49,035 nucleotides of DNA from a virus. A program made the translations under genes and the position numbers. Positions 15,533 to 25,265 of this stretch are shown here, in pieces; within the stretch, counting starts at the first letter, position 1, and each line of letters opens with the position of its first letter. Under the pieces are notes generated by a model. The model was given only the letters and a program-made list of their open reading frames with translations, was not told where the DNA came from and made no database searches. Location of the stretch: IMG/VR virus record IMGVR_UViG_3300037628_000105, positions 1 to 49,035 of that record. One strand, given 5' to 3'.

Positions 15533-18310
15533 ATGGCACGTATTCCTACAGCTACGGAAAGTGGGCTTGGCAATATCTCCGCCCAAACTGTTAAACTACA
15601 GCGTCCTACTCCACGGTTTGGTACTCCCGTCTCTGGCGCTGCTCAGGCTATGGGTGGTACGGTAGGGCAGGCCCTTCAGGGTTTCGCTACCTCAGGCCTT
15701 GCTACGGGTGGAGCCATGATGGATATGGCTACCCAGTTACAGATTGAGACCAACGAACGTGACGCTAAGACGGCTGACTTAGAATACTCCAGGCGTGTTC
15801 GTGAGATGATGTTTGGCGATGGCACTCCTGAGAACCCCGGTTTCTATGGCCTCTCTGGACAGAACGCTGTCGATGCCTTCGGTGATACCCAGGCTTCCTT
15901 AGCTAGTATCCGAGATGAAGTGGCTAGTACTATAAAGAGTGAGCGGGCTCGTCAGATGTTCACGGATGCTTCTAACGTCCGTATGGATCAGGAGATCCAA
16001 AGGGCCACTGTTCATTCCTTTAAGGCCGGTAAAGATGCTAATGAGGATGCTAGCTCGGCCCGTGTAAATGAATTCCGTGACGATGCAGTAGCGCGGTTCA
16101 ATGATCCTAAGGCTATCGCTCAGAATAAGCAAGCCGGCGTAGCTGAGGTGGTTAACTTCTGGCAGGATCAAGGAGCTTTAGATGAGACGGTCGCCACTAA
16201 GGTTGGGGAGTTCACCACAGAATTCCACAGCTCCATTGTTAAGCGTCACTTGGCAGGCGGAGACTACCTCGGTGCTCAGGCGTATTTCGATGACAATATC
16301 GCCGAGATCGATGGACGTTCACACCCTTCGATCTTGGAGGATATCGCTCGGGAGACTACATCGAGTACGGCGGGTCTCAAGCGAGACATGCGAGAGCATA
16401 TTACGGCTCTGAATATGGGGACACAAGCTCAGGGATTGTTTGAACTACAGGCTATGGTAGATGCTACGCCTGTCGGTATGAATGATGCCTTCGATAATCT
16501 ACGACAGGATTTGCTGGATGCTATCGCTGATCAGCCCATCGTGGCTGCTCAGATGAAGCTCCCGCCGGGTGAAGTGGGGGATTTTCTGGCTACCTTCCGG
16601 GCTAGGATGTCTTCCACTGATCCTGCTATCCGCCCCAGTATCGATGAGCTGAGGCAGTTTGAGAAGATCAAGAAGGCCCATGCCGCACAGGCTAAGATGT
16701 TTGCTGATGGCGATGGGCTCGCCGTGGCTGCTCAGAATGGCCTCATTGATCCGTTGCAGCCGCTAAACTTCAATGACCCGGCCAGTATCGCTGCTCGTGT
16801 CCAGGCTGCGGATACGGCTTCGGATATCTACCAGATGGATATCCCCCCGTTCCTTGACGGTGAAGTTGATGGCCTGATTGATGTCATTACGGGAGAGGGG
16901 GCAGCCGAACCGCCTTCGGTAGATGAAGTCGTGGTGGTCTTGAACAACGTCCAGCAGGGGCTAGGTGAAGACGGTGCTGCCTTTATGGTGAGAGATATCA
17001 TCAATAAGGATCAGCCTGCTATTGCCTTGGCACTTCAGACTGTTCAAGAACGTCCTGGTCTAGCGGCTGATATGATTAAGGGCCAACGGTTCCTGAATGA
17101 GAATAAGGAGTTCGCTCCTAAGTTCACAGATAAGCAGGCCGGCGCAGCGGCTGCTATGGGTAATCTTTTTACTAAGGATACTTTGGCAGCCCGTGGTGAT
17201 ATCATGGCAGCCGCGGATGGGCTATATGCTTTACGTGCTGCTGAAGCAGGAGAGACTGCATTTAATGCCACTCTATATAAAGAAGCTATCAAGGACGTTA
17301 TTGGCGGTACTGTGGATCATAATGGGAGGACCATCGTGCCGCCCTTTCCCGATATGGAGCAGGACGACTTCGACGCTGTAATGGCCGAAGTTGCCAACAC
17401 CACCCTCATGGACGAGAATGGTGAGCTTCCCAAGTTCATGAATGGTGAAGACTTCACAGCGGATATGCTTACGTCTAGTATCTGGCGAGATGAAGCACAG
17501 CTTGTCTCCACCAGTATGGATGGAACGTATAATCTACTTATCCCAGGTGTAGGATATGTTCTGAATGGCGATCAATCGGCTCCATATGAACTAAACCTTC
17601 GAGATGTCATTGATGGTCAAGCAGGTCTAGATGCGCCGCTCTTTAGTGGCCTTGATCTTCCACCGGAGATCGCTCTTGGAGTATTTGAAGAGCGGCAGAC
17701 GGTTCGTGGTCTTATCACGGAACTAGGGGCGGCCGTTCAAGGTATTCCGGAGCCGCCGGTTGAAGAGGGTTCTGGAGGCGGCGCTCCCCAACGTAGACCA
17801 GGAAGTCTTGATAGATCGATGAGCGTATCTAAGGGCTTTACGGCTTCGGCTGAAGTGGAAGGCCTTGATAAGATACCGACTAAGCGATACAAGGATAGCC
17901 GAAATATCCCAACCATTGGGATTGGCTTCAATCTCGTTAAGCCGGGTGCTCGTGAGATGATCGAAGATTTGGGCTATGACTATGCAGCGGTGTTGAGCGG
18001 GAAACAGGAGATCACTCAAGGTGATGCCTTCACTCTCTATCAGCGTGATTATGCCACTGCTCAGGAAGATGCTCGAGCGGTTGTTCCCGACTTTGATAAC
18101 CTTGATTTCGCTCGCAAGACAGTCCTCACAGACATGGCCTTCAACATGGGTCGTGAAGGATTGTCCGACTTTGATCGAATGTTAACAGCCATCGCGGCTG
18201 GAGATTGGGACTTAGCTGCTGATGAAGCACAGAATAGTGCGTGGTTCAAGCAAGTAGGAAGGCGTGGTCCACGGAATGTGGAGGTACTACGAACGGGAGA
18301 AATTAAGTGA
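15533..18310 (+). CDS. Internal core protein (gp15-like) with C-terminal T4-type lysozyme
   Basis: 925 aa. Residues 1-740 are Ala/Asp/Glu-rich helix typical of ejected core proteins, starting ARIPTATESGLGNI with QTVKLQRPTPRFGTP. Residues about 765-920 form a GH24/T4-lysozyme-like domain: a Glu in SAEVEGLDKIP, then KRYKDSRNIPTIGIGFN (catalytic-type Glu-Asp-Thr order), MAFNMGREGLSDF and WFKQVGRRGPRNVEVL. It would cut peptidoglycan during DNA entry. No separate endolysin gene was recognised, so this is the only obvious muralytic domain. Confidence 0.85.
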   Translation: MARIPTATESGLGNISAQTVKLQRPTPRFGTPVSGAAQAMGGTVGQALQGFATSGLATGGAMMDMATQLQIETNERDAKTADLEYSRRVREMMFGDGTPENPGFYGLSGQNAVDAFGDTQASLASIRDEVASTIKSERARQMFTDASNVRMDQEIQRATVHSFKAGKDANEDASSARVNEFRDDAVARFNDPKAIAQNKQAGVAEVVNFWQDQGALDETVATKVGEFTTEFHSSIVKRHLAGGDYLGAQAYFDDNIAEIDGRSHPSILEDIARETTSSTAGLKRDMREHITALNMGTQAQGLFELQAMVDATPVGMNDAFDNLRQDLLDAIADQPIVAAQMKLPPGEVGDFLATFRARMSSTDPAIRPSIDELRQFEKIKKAHAAQAKMFADGDGLAVAAQNGLIDPLQPLNFNDPASIAARVQAADTASDIYQMDIPPFLDGEVDGLIDVITGEGAAEPPSVDEVVVVLNNVQQGLGEDGAAFMVRDIINKDQPAIALALQTVQERPGLAADMIKGQRFLNENKEFAPKFTDKQAGAAAAMGNLFTKDTLAARGDIMAAADGLYALRAAEAGETAFNATLYKEAIKDVIGGTVDHNGRTIVPPFPDMEQDDFDAVMAEVANTTLMDENGELPKFMNGEDFTADMLTSSIWRDEAQLVSTSMDGTYNLLIPGVGYVLNGDQSAPYELNLRDVIDGQAGLDAPLFSGLDLPPEIALGVFEERQTVRGLITELGAAVQGIPEPPVEEGSGGGAPQRRPGSLDRSMSVSKGFTASAEVEGLDKIPTKRYKDSRNIPTIGIGFNLVKPGAREMIEDLGYDYAAVLSGKQEITQGDAFTLYQRDYATAQEDARAVVPDFDNLDFARKTVLTDMAFNMGREGLSDFDRMLTAIAAGDWDLAADEAQNSAWFKQVGRRGPRNVEVLRTGEIK

Positions 18311-20091
18311 GTTTATTCGACCGCCGCAACCAGAGTGCTACTGCATTTAAAAATGCAGCCGGTTTTTTCCCGGCGACCATGCAGGAGAGCATGAGCTCTG
18401 CCTACGAAGAGGTTGCTAAGAACGAAACCACACTCTCGTTTCAACTGATGCGCTATGATATGTTCGAGCGTTATCGGGACCAGATCGAGGAACTAACAGG
18501 GGATCGTCTCTACAATCCCTTGGATCGTGCAACTGGTATCTCTGATGAAGCCGAGATCCCTGGTGCTCCTGAGGAGTTCATGGACGACTGGTTTCAGCAA
18601 GTTGGTGGGCTGAGGGAGAAGCATCCAGCTATCCCCCAGTTTACCCATGATCAGCTCATGCAGGATATCTCTGCTGAGCGGCAGAAGTTCCGGGATCAGC
18701 GGGCTGAGGTGGCTTCTCGGGAGACTAGCTTCGGTAATACCATCGCTGGCTTCGTAGGGGCTGCTGGAGCCATCCTACAGGACCCCCTTATCCTGTCCTC
18801 TATGGCTGTCGGGGCTCCGGCGGCTACTACCGTCCTCCGGGCTGCGGCTATTGAGGCTGGTATCGGTGCTGTATCCGAGGTAGGGGTCCAGGCTGTCGTT
18901 CAGGCTGCCCGATCCAGACTAGGTGAGGGAGTAGACTTCGAACAAGCGGCCACAAACATCCTCCTGGCCGGGGCTGGAGGAGGCCTGATGGCAGGGGTTA
19001 TTAGGGGCGGGATCAGTGGTACCAAAGCACTGCTAAGACGCACCAGGGAGCTCCCTAGCGCCGCTAGGACCCCAAAGGTAAAGGCTGCTGAGCAGTATCT
19101 CACCCGTAAAGTGGAGATGGAGGAGCCTAATCCTTTCGGACCCTCTGTGGCAGGGCAGATTGAGCACGCTAGACGGCTAGATCAGGCTATTCTGTCCCTT
19201 GCTAGGCCCACTAGGGAGCTTCTACAGGACGGTACGGCTATTGGACGGGCTCTCCCGGCCGAAGTGGTAACAGATATACCTCCAATTAGGCCTAGTGAGA
19301 CGATAGACCAGTATGTAGCCCGTGTTCGTCAGGAAAATCAGGATACATTCCGTGAGTTGGATGTCAATACTGGCAGACTTACTGAGGTTAATCTCCGCAT
19401 TAACCAAATTGATGAGGAATTGACCGCTGTCCCGGCAGGGGATAAGGCTGGGGCTACCAAGTTGGTTAAGGCTCGCAAGATTATAGCTGAAAGTACGGAC
19501 CCTCGCAAGGTGGCTAGAGCCCAGCGCACAGTTGCCAAATTAGAGCCCTCTGAAGATGTAGGGAATGCCCTTCATAGGCAAACCTTGGAGGCTGAGAGGG
19601 TTGATCTGACGGGGGAAGCCAAGGGGCTCCAGAAGCGGAGCAAGGAGCTACAGCGGGATGTCAAGCGGGCGGTCAAGAAGACCAAGCGCCGGGCTACTCC
19701 GACTGCTGCCCCGACTAAGGCTGCTATTGCCGCTTCAGATCTCGATGCCACTACGGCCAAGTTCTCTCGGTTCATGGCTGAGCTGGGTGAAGAGGCTGCC
19801 AACGCTACCGAGAGCCTTGTACCCCTATCTCGTAGTACACCTCAACGGTTCCCTGTTAGAGATGTCCTTGACATTGATCCAGAGATCGAGAAGGTGGTTA
19901 AGGACGAGACCCAGATCGATGCTGAGCTCCAGAAGGCGGCTGAAGATGATCCGGATAAGCTCTACATCGTTGAAGATCCAGATACCGGAGCCATTCGTGA
20001 GATGACTGCTACCCAGGTACTTGATGATCTGGCTGAGGATAAGAAACTCTTGGATGAGTTCCAGAAGTGTATCACGGAGGCACTGCCATAA
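18307..20091 (+). CDS. Internal virion protein (gp16-like, first part)
   Basis: 594 aa from GTG 18307, overlapping the previous stop as GTGA. An N-terminal region with MRYDMFERYRDQIEELTGDR and NPLDRATG is followed by a hydrophobic Ala/Gly segment (about 135-235, including NTIAGFVGAAGAILQDPLIL and GAGGGLMAGVI) and a long charged coiled coil. This is the layout of the ejected T7 gp16-type protein that crosses the inner membrane. The chain seems split, with the rest in the next gene. Confidence 0.7.
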   Translation: MSLFDRRNQSATAFKNAAGFFPATMQESMSSAYEEVAKNETTLSFQLMRYDMFERYRDQIEELTGDRLYNPLDRATGISDEAEIPGAPEEFMDDWFQQVGGLREKHPAIPQFTHDQLMQDISAERQKFRDQRAEVASRETSFGNTIAGFVGAAGAILQDPLILSSMAVGAPAATTVLRAAAIEAGIGAVSEVGVQAVVQAARSRLGEGVDFEQAATNILLAGAGGGLMAGVIRGGISGTKALLRRTRELPSAARTPKVKAAEQYLTRKVEMEEPNPFGPSVAGQIEHARRLDQAILSLARPTRELLQDGTAIGRALPAEVVTDIPPIRPSETIDQYVARVRQENQDTFRELDVNTGRLTEVNLRINQIDEELTAVPAGDKAGATKLVKARKIIAESTDPRKVARAQRTVAKLEPSEDVGNALHRQTLEAERVDLTGEAKGLQKRSKELQRDVKRAVKKTKRRATPTAAPTKAAIAASDLDATTAKFSRFMAELGEEAANATESLVPLSRSTPQRFPVRDVLDIDPEIEKVVKDETQIDAELQKAAEDDPDKLYIVEDPDTGAIREMTATQVLDDLAEDKKLLDEFQKCITEALP

Positions 20092-22604
20092 TGGCTGTAG
20101 ATCTATGTATTCTCGCTAAAGCTGCGGAGGGCCTTGTCAATTCGGCTAAGGCTAAGCAGCTTGCTAAAGAGGTCTCTCAGGCTGTGGCCGAGGGGATCGA
20201 GGACGGTTCCATCAAAGGGCCGGCTGCTGAGAGGGTGTTGGCTGAGCAGATGCTTAACCGGAAGCTGCGTGAGCAGATCCGAAAGAGGCGGATGACTACC
20301 TTGCAGAAGCGCGTGGTGGTCAGCTTAGATCGTGACTTCCAGAATGCCCTGGATCGTGGCTACGGCGTAGATGCTGCCATGAAGGCGCGCTATGCTGCTG
20401 ATCTCAGCCGTCAGATCCCAGACATTGAGGATGTCGATACCCGGATCAACAGTATCCGTGGTCGCTATCACTCCAAGATGGGGGAAGTTCTACAGGAATT
20501 CCGCTCTAAATACGCTGGTCTTCATCGTAATCTGTCTGGACTAGACGATATGATCCACGTCATGCACGGTAAGCATGGCAAGAAGGTCAGTAATCCAGCA
20601 GCCCAAAGCTTGGGTAAGGCGATGACGGAGACCATGGAATATGCCCGTGTCCGCTATAATGCGGCAGGCGGGGATATCCCGAAGCGTGAGGATTGGGGCT
20701 TCTTCCAGACCCATGATCCTGTCCGTCTAGCGGCAGTTGAAAGACAGGACTGGATTGATTTCGTTATGACGAGGCTGGCTCCAGATCGTATGACGGATGC
20801 TAATGGACTACCGATGTCAGCTCGTCAGGTAGAGCGCTCACTCGATAATATCTATGATAGCGCTACTACCCGTGGTCTAAGTGACCTCCCTGGGCGTGAT
20901 CCAGGCCCTGGCTTGATGGGGAGTAATATCAATCAGCGTGCCAATGCTCGTTTCTTAGTGTTCAAGGATAGTACGTCCTGGCTAGAATACCAGCGGGAAT
21001 TCGGTACGGGTGGACTATACGACCATATCATTACATCTCTAGATCGGATGGCCCGAGATACTGCCATCCTTGAAATCCTAGGTCCTTATCCGGAAGCTAC
21101 CCTCCGGTATCAAGAACGGCTCATCGATAAGGCTAGCGCCCAAGGCGCAATCTCGCTAACCGGCAAAGCTGGTGCTAAGGCGGCTGGTAAAATCGGTGCC
21201 CCTAAGACCCAACTTCAGGCACTATATAAGACGGTGACTGGACGTACTGGTATCACGGCTAACGAGAGACTGTCCGTATGGGCGGGCTCTGTCCGTGCTA
21301 TTATGACCAGTGCTACGTTGGGCGGGGCCTTTCTTTCGGCTATCGCTGACACCGCTACCGTTGGCCTTACGGCTCGGATGGCTGGTGTATCCCCTCTCAA
21401 GGTATGGGGTAGGATGGCCAGAACCTTTGCCTTGAATAGTACAGCGGATAGGCGACTTGCGATTAACTTGAACTTTGCGGCTCAAGGCTGGGCTAGTCGT
21501 GCCATCGCAGCACAGCGTGTACTCGGTGAGGCACAAGGAGCTCGTTGGACTGAACTTATGACCGATAGTGTCTTGCGTGCTAGTTTCTTGTCCCCTTGGA
21601 CTGAAGGCGGGCGTATCGGTTGGCAAGTCGAGATGCTAAGTTTCATTACCACTCAAGCCGGTAAGCCCCTTAAAGATATCGATCCAGCCCTACGCCGTAC
21701 TTTCGAAACCCACGGACTCACAGAAGAAATGTGGGATGTTATCCGTAAGAGCGAGCAATGGGTAGATGAACATACTGGTGCCAAGTTTCTACGCGCTGAA
21801 GAGGTGCAGGGTACAGACTTCGAAGGGATCAACTTTCAAGCAGCTAACAAGTTACAGGATGTCGTCCTACGTGAGATGGAGTATGCTGTCCCTGGAGCCA
21901 ATGCCCGCGTCCGTGCAGCCTTTACCCAGGGTACCCCAGCAGGTACGTTTTGGGGCGAGGTAATGCGTAATACAGCTATGTTTAAGAGCTTCCCCATCTC
22001 AATCATGGCCTTGCATTGGCAACGGTTGATACGAGGTAGTGAAGCTCGAACTAAGGCAGAATACGCGGCTTGGCTCTTTATCGGTATGACCGGAATGGGA
22101 ATGGTTGGTGAACAGCTAACCAGTCTTAGTCGTGGTCGTGATCCTGAGAGTTTGACTAGCCCCGCATTGATAACTAGGGCGGTCATTCGTGGTGGCTCTG
22201 GTGGGCTGCTGGGTGATACGCTGCTCCAAGGTGGGAGATACGGTGCCAGTCTCGATACGCTCTTAGGTCCGATCTGGAGCCTAGCTCAGCAGGGAGTTAG
22301 CCTGACAGTAGGTAATCTCCAACAAGCCCTTGAAGGTGAAGAGACTAACGCTGGTCGAGAGCTCTCCAGATTTGTTGAGCAGAATATGCCGGGTCGGTCT
22401 ACTTGGTATGCTCGCCTTGCCTTTGAACGTCTCGTATTCGATAATCTAGATCGGTTGCTCGATCCACAAGCCGAACGAGAGTTTGCTAAAATTGAACGTA
22501 GATATAGGCAAGATCGGCATCAACAGTTCTTCTCCCGACCAGGACGTGGTGGAGTTCCGCAGCGTACCCCTGATTTCTCCCAGATGCTTGAGGAAGCAAG
22601 ATGA
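20091..22604 (+). CDS. Internal virion protein (gp16-like, second part)
   Basis: 837 aa from ATG 20091, which has GGAGG ten bases upstream and overlaps the previous TAA. A GTG eight codons earlier lacks a site. Starts MAVDLCILAKAAEGL, then helical segments, EDWGFFQTHDPVRLA, ARFLVFKDSTSWLEYQREFG, a membrane-like stretch near residues 395-425 (TSATLGGAFLSAIADTATVG) and FKSFPISIMALHWQRLI. Conserved in podoviral ejection proteins; the two adjacent genes together approach the size of a single large gp16-like core protein. Confidence 0.7.
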   Translation: MAVDLCILAKAAEGLVNSAKAKQLAKEVSQAVAEGIEDGSIKGPAAERVLAEQMLNRKLREQIRKRRMTTLQKRVVVSLDRDFQNALDRGYGVDAAMKARYAADLSRQIPDIEDVDTRINSIRGRYHSKMGEVLQEFRSKYAGLHRNLSGLDDMIHVMHGKHGKKVSNPAAQSLGKAMTETMEYARVRYNAAGGDIPKREDWGFFQTHDPVRLAAVERQDWIDFVMTRLAPDRMTDANGLPMSARQVERSLDNIYDSATTRGLSDLPGRDPGPGLMGSNINQRANARFLVFKDSTSWLEYQREFGTGGLYDHIITSLDRMARDTAILEILGPYPEATLRYQERLIDKASAQGAISLTGKAGAKAAGKIGAPKTQLQALYKTVTGRTGITANERLSVWAGSVRAIMTSATLGGAFLSAIADTATVGLTARMAGVSPLKVWGRMARTFALNSTADRRLAINLNFAAQGWASRAIAAQRVLGEAQGARWTELMTDSVLRASFLSPWTEGGRIGWQVEMLSFITTQAGKPLKDIDPALRRTFETHGLTEEMWDVIRKSEQWVDEHTGAKFLRAEEVQGTDFEGINFQAANKLQDVVLREMEYAVPGANARVRAAFTQGTPAGTFWGEVMRNTAMFKSFPISIMALHWQRLIRGSEARTKAEYAAWLFIGMTGMGMVGEQLTSLSRGRDPESLTSPALITRAVIRGGSGGLLGDTLLQGGRYGASLDTLLGPIWSLAQQGVSLTVGNLQQALEGEETNAGRELSRFVEQNMPGRSTWYARLAFERLVFDNLDRLLDPQAEREFAKIERRYRQDRHQQFFSRPGRGGVPQRTPDFSQMLEEAR

Positions 22605-24055
22605 CTATTGAAAGTGAAGCCAATAAGATAACGTATCCGGGCGATGATAGCCAGACAGGTTTCGACTTTACCTTTACCATCGCCGAGCCCAACGTCGGTG
22701 AAGCTAATGACCTAGCGGTATGGAAGATCGACAGTGCTGGTGCGCCTAGCCTCTTGACTGAGGGTACGGGTACTAATGAGTATAGCGTGGCTGTTACTCT
22801 ATACCCCGGCGCTGGCACCGTAACCTTCCCGGCCTCCGGTAGTGGTACCTTGGCGACCGGAGAGTATCTCGTAATCGTCCGACATCAGGCCTTGTTCCAG
22901 GAGACGCTTCTGAGTAATCAAGGCGGATATCTTCCCAAGGTGTTGGAGAACCAGCTAGATGAACTTGTACGTCAGATCCAGCAACTTAAGGAGGAGGTTG
23001 ACCGCTGTGTTAAGATTACGCTGAAGAGCAAGGATGTCGATAGCGCTTCTGCTGATCTCCCTAACTTGGTGGCTAACGAGTTCTTAATCGTCAACCCAAC
23101 CGCAGATGGCGTGACCATCGGTGGAGGTTCCGTAGCTACGGCCGCGGCAAGTTCAGCCACACCTCAAGACGTCGGTACCAGTGGGGGAGCCGCCGGCTCG
23201 GGCACTGACTTCTCTCGTGATGACCATGTTCATGACATTGGATCAGCCTCTGACCTAGTGGCTGATACTACTCCCCAAGCAGGGGGTGATCTGGATATGA
23301 ACGGTCAAGATCTCCTGATCGACAGTGGCAACTTCATTGGTGATGAGAGCGGTAACGAGCAGATTGTCTTCGTCACTGTAGCATCCGCCGTCAATCACCT
23401 TCAAGTTACGAATGCTGCGACAGGTAACCACCCTGTCCTTGCGTCTGTTGGCGCTAATACCGATATCGATATTGACATCACTCCAAAGGGTACTGGTCGT
23501 GTTCACCTGAATGGCCCTGTCGTCTACAGCGGTGACCTTGATGTAAACGGTAATAGCATCGTATCCCTCTCTGCTGGCGATATCCCTATCACCCCGGACA
23601 CCACTGGTGAGATCATCCTCGATGGGGTTAAGTGGCCACAGGCAGACGGAGACCCAGGGCAGTTTCTGATTACCGATGGGGCTGGGCAGCTAGGATACCA
23701 GCATTCCGGCGGGGCACCTGTCTCGACAACCACTACGAATAACACGCCGTTTGTGATCAGAAGTGAAGCAATACCGACGGACACCGCGGTCATGGTTCAT
23801 GTTGAGGGTGTGGCTATCAACACCGATGACTTCTCTAATGCATCGGGCATTGAGATCCACAACCTTGTATTGAATGATGGCGGTACGGTAACTGAGGGTT
23901 CACAGCTAGGTGATATCGTTGATAATACGCCTTGGGCCTTGGACATCAATGTCGTAGGCAATAACGCCACCAAGGAGTGGGAGGTAGTGGTCACTGGGAT
24001 CGCCGGCACCAATATCGACTGGGACTTGAACATCTACTTCGAGCACACTGCGTAA
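22601..24055 (+). CDS. Tail fibre with T7 gp17-type N-terminal anchor
   Basis: 484 aa. Residues 1-140 match the T7 fibre anchoring domain: NKITYPGDDSQTGFDFTFTI, DLAVWKIDSAG, GAGTVTFPASGSGTLATGEY, IVRHQALFQETLLSNQGGYL and LENQLDELVRQIQQLKEEVD. The shaft has DNG-type repeats (DLDMNGQDLLIDSG, DVNGNSIVSLSAGD). The tip (about 390-484) is beta-rich with no recognised fold and is the likely receptor-contact part. ATGA overlap with the ejection gene. Confidence 0.85.
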   Translation: MTIESEANKITYPGDDSQTGFDFTFTIAEPNVGEANDLAVWKIDSAGAPSLLTEGTGTNEYSVAVTLYPGAGTVTFPASGSGTLATGEYLVIVRHQALFQETLLSNQGGYLPKVLENQLDELVRQIQQLKEEVDRCVKITLKSKDVDSASADLPNLVANEFLIVNPTADGVTIGGGSVATAAASSATPQDVGTSGGAAGSGTDFSRDDHVHDIGSASDLVADTTPQAGGDLDMNGQDLLIDSGNFIGDESGNEQIVFVTVASAVNHLQVTNAATGNHPVLASVGANTDIDIDITPKGTGRVHLNGPVVYSGDLDVNGNSIVSLSAGDIPITPDTTGEIILDGVKWPQADGDPGQFLITDGAGQLGYQHSGGAPVSTTTTNNTPFVIRSEAIPTDTAVMVHVEGVAINTDDFSNASGIEIHNLVLNDGGTVTEGSQLGDIVDNTPWALDINVVGNNATKEWEVVVTGIAGTNIDWDLNIYFEHTA

Positions 24056-24267
24056 TGGGTAGCACCAATGCAGACCTCATGCGGGTACTCGGTCGCATGG
24101 AAGGTACACTGCACGAAGTCAAAGAAGCCTTCCATCAACATGTAGCTGATGATGTTAAGGTCGAGGAACGAGTACGCAAGGTAGAACGTAAACAGTCCTG
24201 GTTCATGGGAGGGATTGCAGCAAGCTGGGCTTTCCTTGTAGTGGCCTGGAACTACTTAACGAGCTAA
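24055..24267 (+). CDS. Small coiled-coil protein with C-terminal membrane anchor
   Basis: 70 aa from ATG 24055 (TAATG overlap with the fibre stop). Residues 5-50 form a charged amphipathic helix (RMEGTLHEVKEAFHQHVADD, RVRKVERKQ). Residues 51-68 are hydrophobic (FMGGIAASWAFLVVAWNYL). This resembles XhlA-like lysis accessory proteins or class II holins. It is the last gene of the rightward operon, directly before the terminator. Confidence 0.6.
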   Translation: MGSTNADLMRVLGRMEGTLHEVKEAFHQHVADDVKVEERVRKVERKQSWFMGGIAASWAFLVVAWNYLTS

Positions 24268-24274
24268 CAGATAA

Positions 24275-24307
24275 GGGGCCTCCCAACAATGGGAAGCCCC
24301 TTTTTTT
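24275..24307 (+). terminator. Rho-independent terminator of the rightward operon
   Basis: GGGGCCTCCC (24275-24284) and GGGAAGCCCC (24291-24300) form a 10-position stem with one C-A mismatch and a 6-base AACAAT loop, followed by seven Ts. It separates the rightward structural operon from the converging leftward operon, whose last gene ends at 24306. Confidence 0.93.
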
Positions 24308-24497
24308 ATTTAACTATTTGCCAATACCTATCGAGCAATAACTCACCTTCATCTAGGTCCAGGTTGATGTCCTCTTCAATGACGTATACCTTATCAGCGC
24401 TTGGCATATGTAAGTGCAGTCTTCCACTACGAAATATGATCTTAGTAATAGGGAAGACCACTGTGCCCTCCGCCCTATCTACTCGAATTGAGAGCAT
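24306..24497 (-). CDS. Hypothetical protein
   Basis: 63 aa, AGGAGG six bases before the start. Alternating hydrophobic and charged residues suggest a small beta-rich fold (GTVVFPITKIIFRSGRLHLH), ending in a Trp-containing helix. No family recognised. Last gene of the leftward replication operon, overlapping its upstream neighbour. Confidence 0.6.
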   Translation of the reverse strand: MLSIRVDRAEGTVVFPITKIIFRSGRLHLHMPSADKVYVIEEDINLDLDEGELLLDRYWQIVK

Positions 24498-24867
24498 CTC
24501 TCCCTCCTAATACAAACTGTAGACTATCAATAGCCTTCGCAATCATTGGTGCTCGCTCTTGTAGTTGAGCTCGGCCTGTCCCGATATCATCACTAGGCCA
24601 TACGATCAAGCCATCATGTGCGAATAATCTACGAAAGCTTTTATCACTATGCCGGGCCCATTCAATGCTATCAGCATCGCTGAGGAAAGCGCCCTCCTTC
24701 ATGCTGGGCTTTCGCTTTGTGGCGATCCCTACAGCATTTGGCTCCCCTCGCATCTGCTTGGCTTGACCACCTAGTCCCCGCTCTAGAAAGTTATCTCCAA
24801 AGACGAATAGGGTATCCGGCTCGGCGCGGAGCATAGCACGAGTGATATATTTACGGTACTCAATCAT
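24475..24867 (-). CDS. Conserved phage protein, macro-domain-like motif pattern
   Basis: 130 aa. LFVFGDNFLERGLGGQAKQM, then RGEPNAVGIATKRKPS, and VWPSDDIGTGRAQLQERAP are the conserved blocks of a small phage family whose FGDN/GxGGQA/GIGTG layout recalls macro or ADP-ribose-binding folds. The biochemical role is unknown. Sits beside nucleotide-metabolism genes and overlaps both neighbours. Confidence 0.6.
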   Translation of the reverse strand: MIEYRKYITRAMLRAEPDTLFVFGDNFLERGLGGQAKQMRGEPNAVGIATKRKPSMKEGAFLSDADSIEWARHSDKSFRRLFAHDGLIVWPSDDIGTGRAQLQERAPMIAKAIDSLQFVLGGRDALNSSR

Positions 24868-25265
24868 GGCCGGTCTTTAATAGTTTCGTCCGGATAGTCA
24901 TCAAAAGAGGCATCATCTGCCATATAGCTTTTACGCCATTCCTTTATCGATGTCACATTTGGCCTATCATCCTTCCCTACTCCCCTAATCTCATAGGCAA
25001 TGAGGAACATGAGGCAGCAGCCGGCGTGCCATAGATGAGAGTATCCAGTTTCTTCATCAAGCCCGTCATTCTCTCGCTCCCACCATGCTGTGAGATGTCG
25101 CATAAGGGCTCCGAAAGGACGAGACCAATCCATGCCATCTTCCCAATTCCGTGCAGCATACTTCCTCTGTCCGAAATTCAGCACCTTGACAACCGCGCGA
25201 AAGGAATCCCATGGCGCTAGATGCCAAGGGTCTTTTCCTAGATCATCTTTACGTCCTACTACCAT
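24864..25265 (-). CDS. dATP/dGTP diphosphohydrolase-like (DUF5664 type) protein
   Basis: 133 aa. GRKDDLGKDPWHLAPWDSFR, KVLNFGQRKYAARNWEDG and ALMRHLTAWWERENDGLDEE then HLWHAGCCLMFLIAYE match the all-alpha family annotated as dATP/dGTP diphosphohydrolase N-terminal domain. Glu/Asp/His residues in the last two blocks would hold metal. Probably adjusts the host nucleotide pool for phage DNA synthesis. No PurZ-like gene is seen, so a 2-aminoadenine genome is not suggested. Confidence 0.7.
   Translation of the reverse strand: MVVGRKDDLGKDPWHLAPWDSFRAVVKVLNFGQRKYAARNWEDGMDWSRPFGALMRHLTAWWERENDGLDEETGYSHLWHAGCCLMFLIAYEIRGVGKDDRPNVTSIKEWRKSYMADDASFDDYPDETIKDRP

Noticed and set aside
24864-25265. Evidence for a 2-aminoadenine (Z) genome
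   Set aside because: Only a diphosphohydrolase-like gene is present; PurZ and DatZ-like genes were not recognised.
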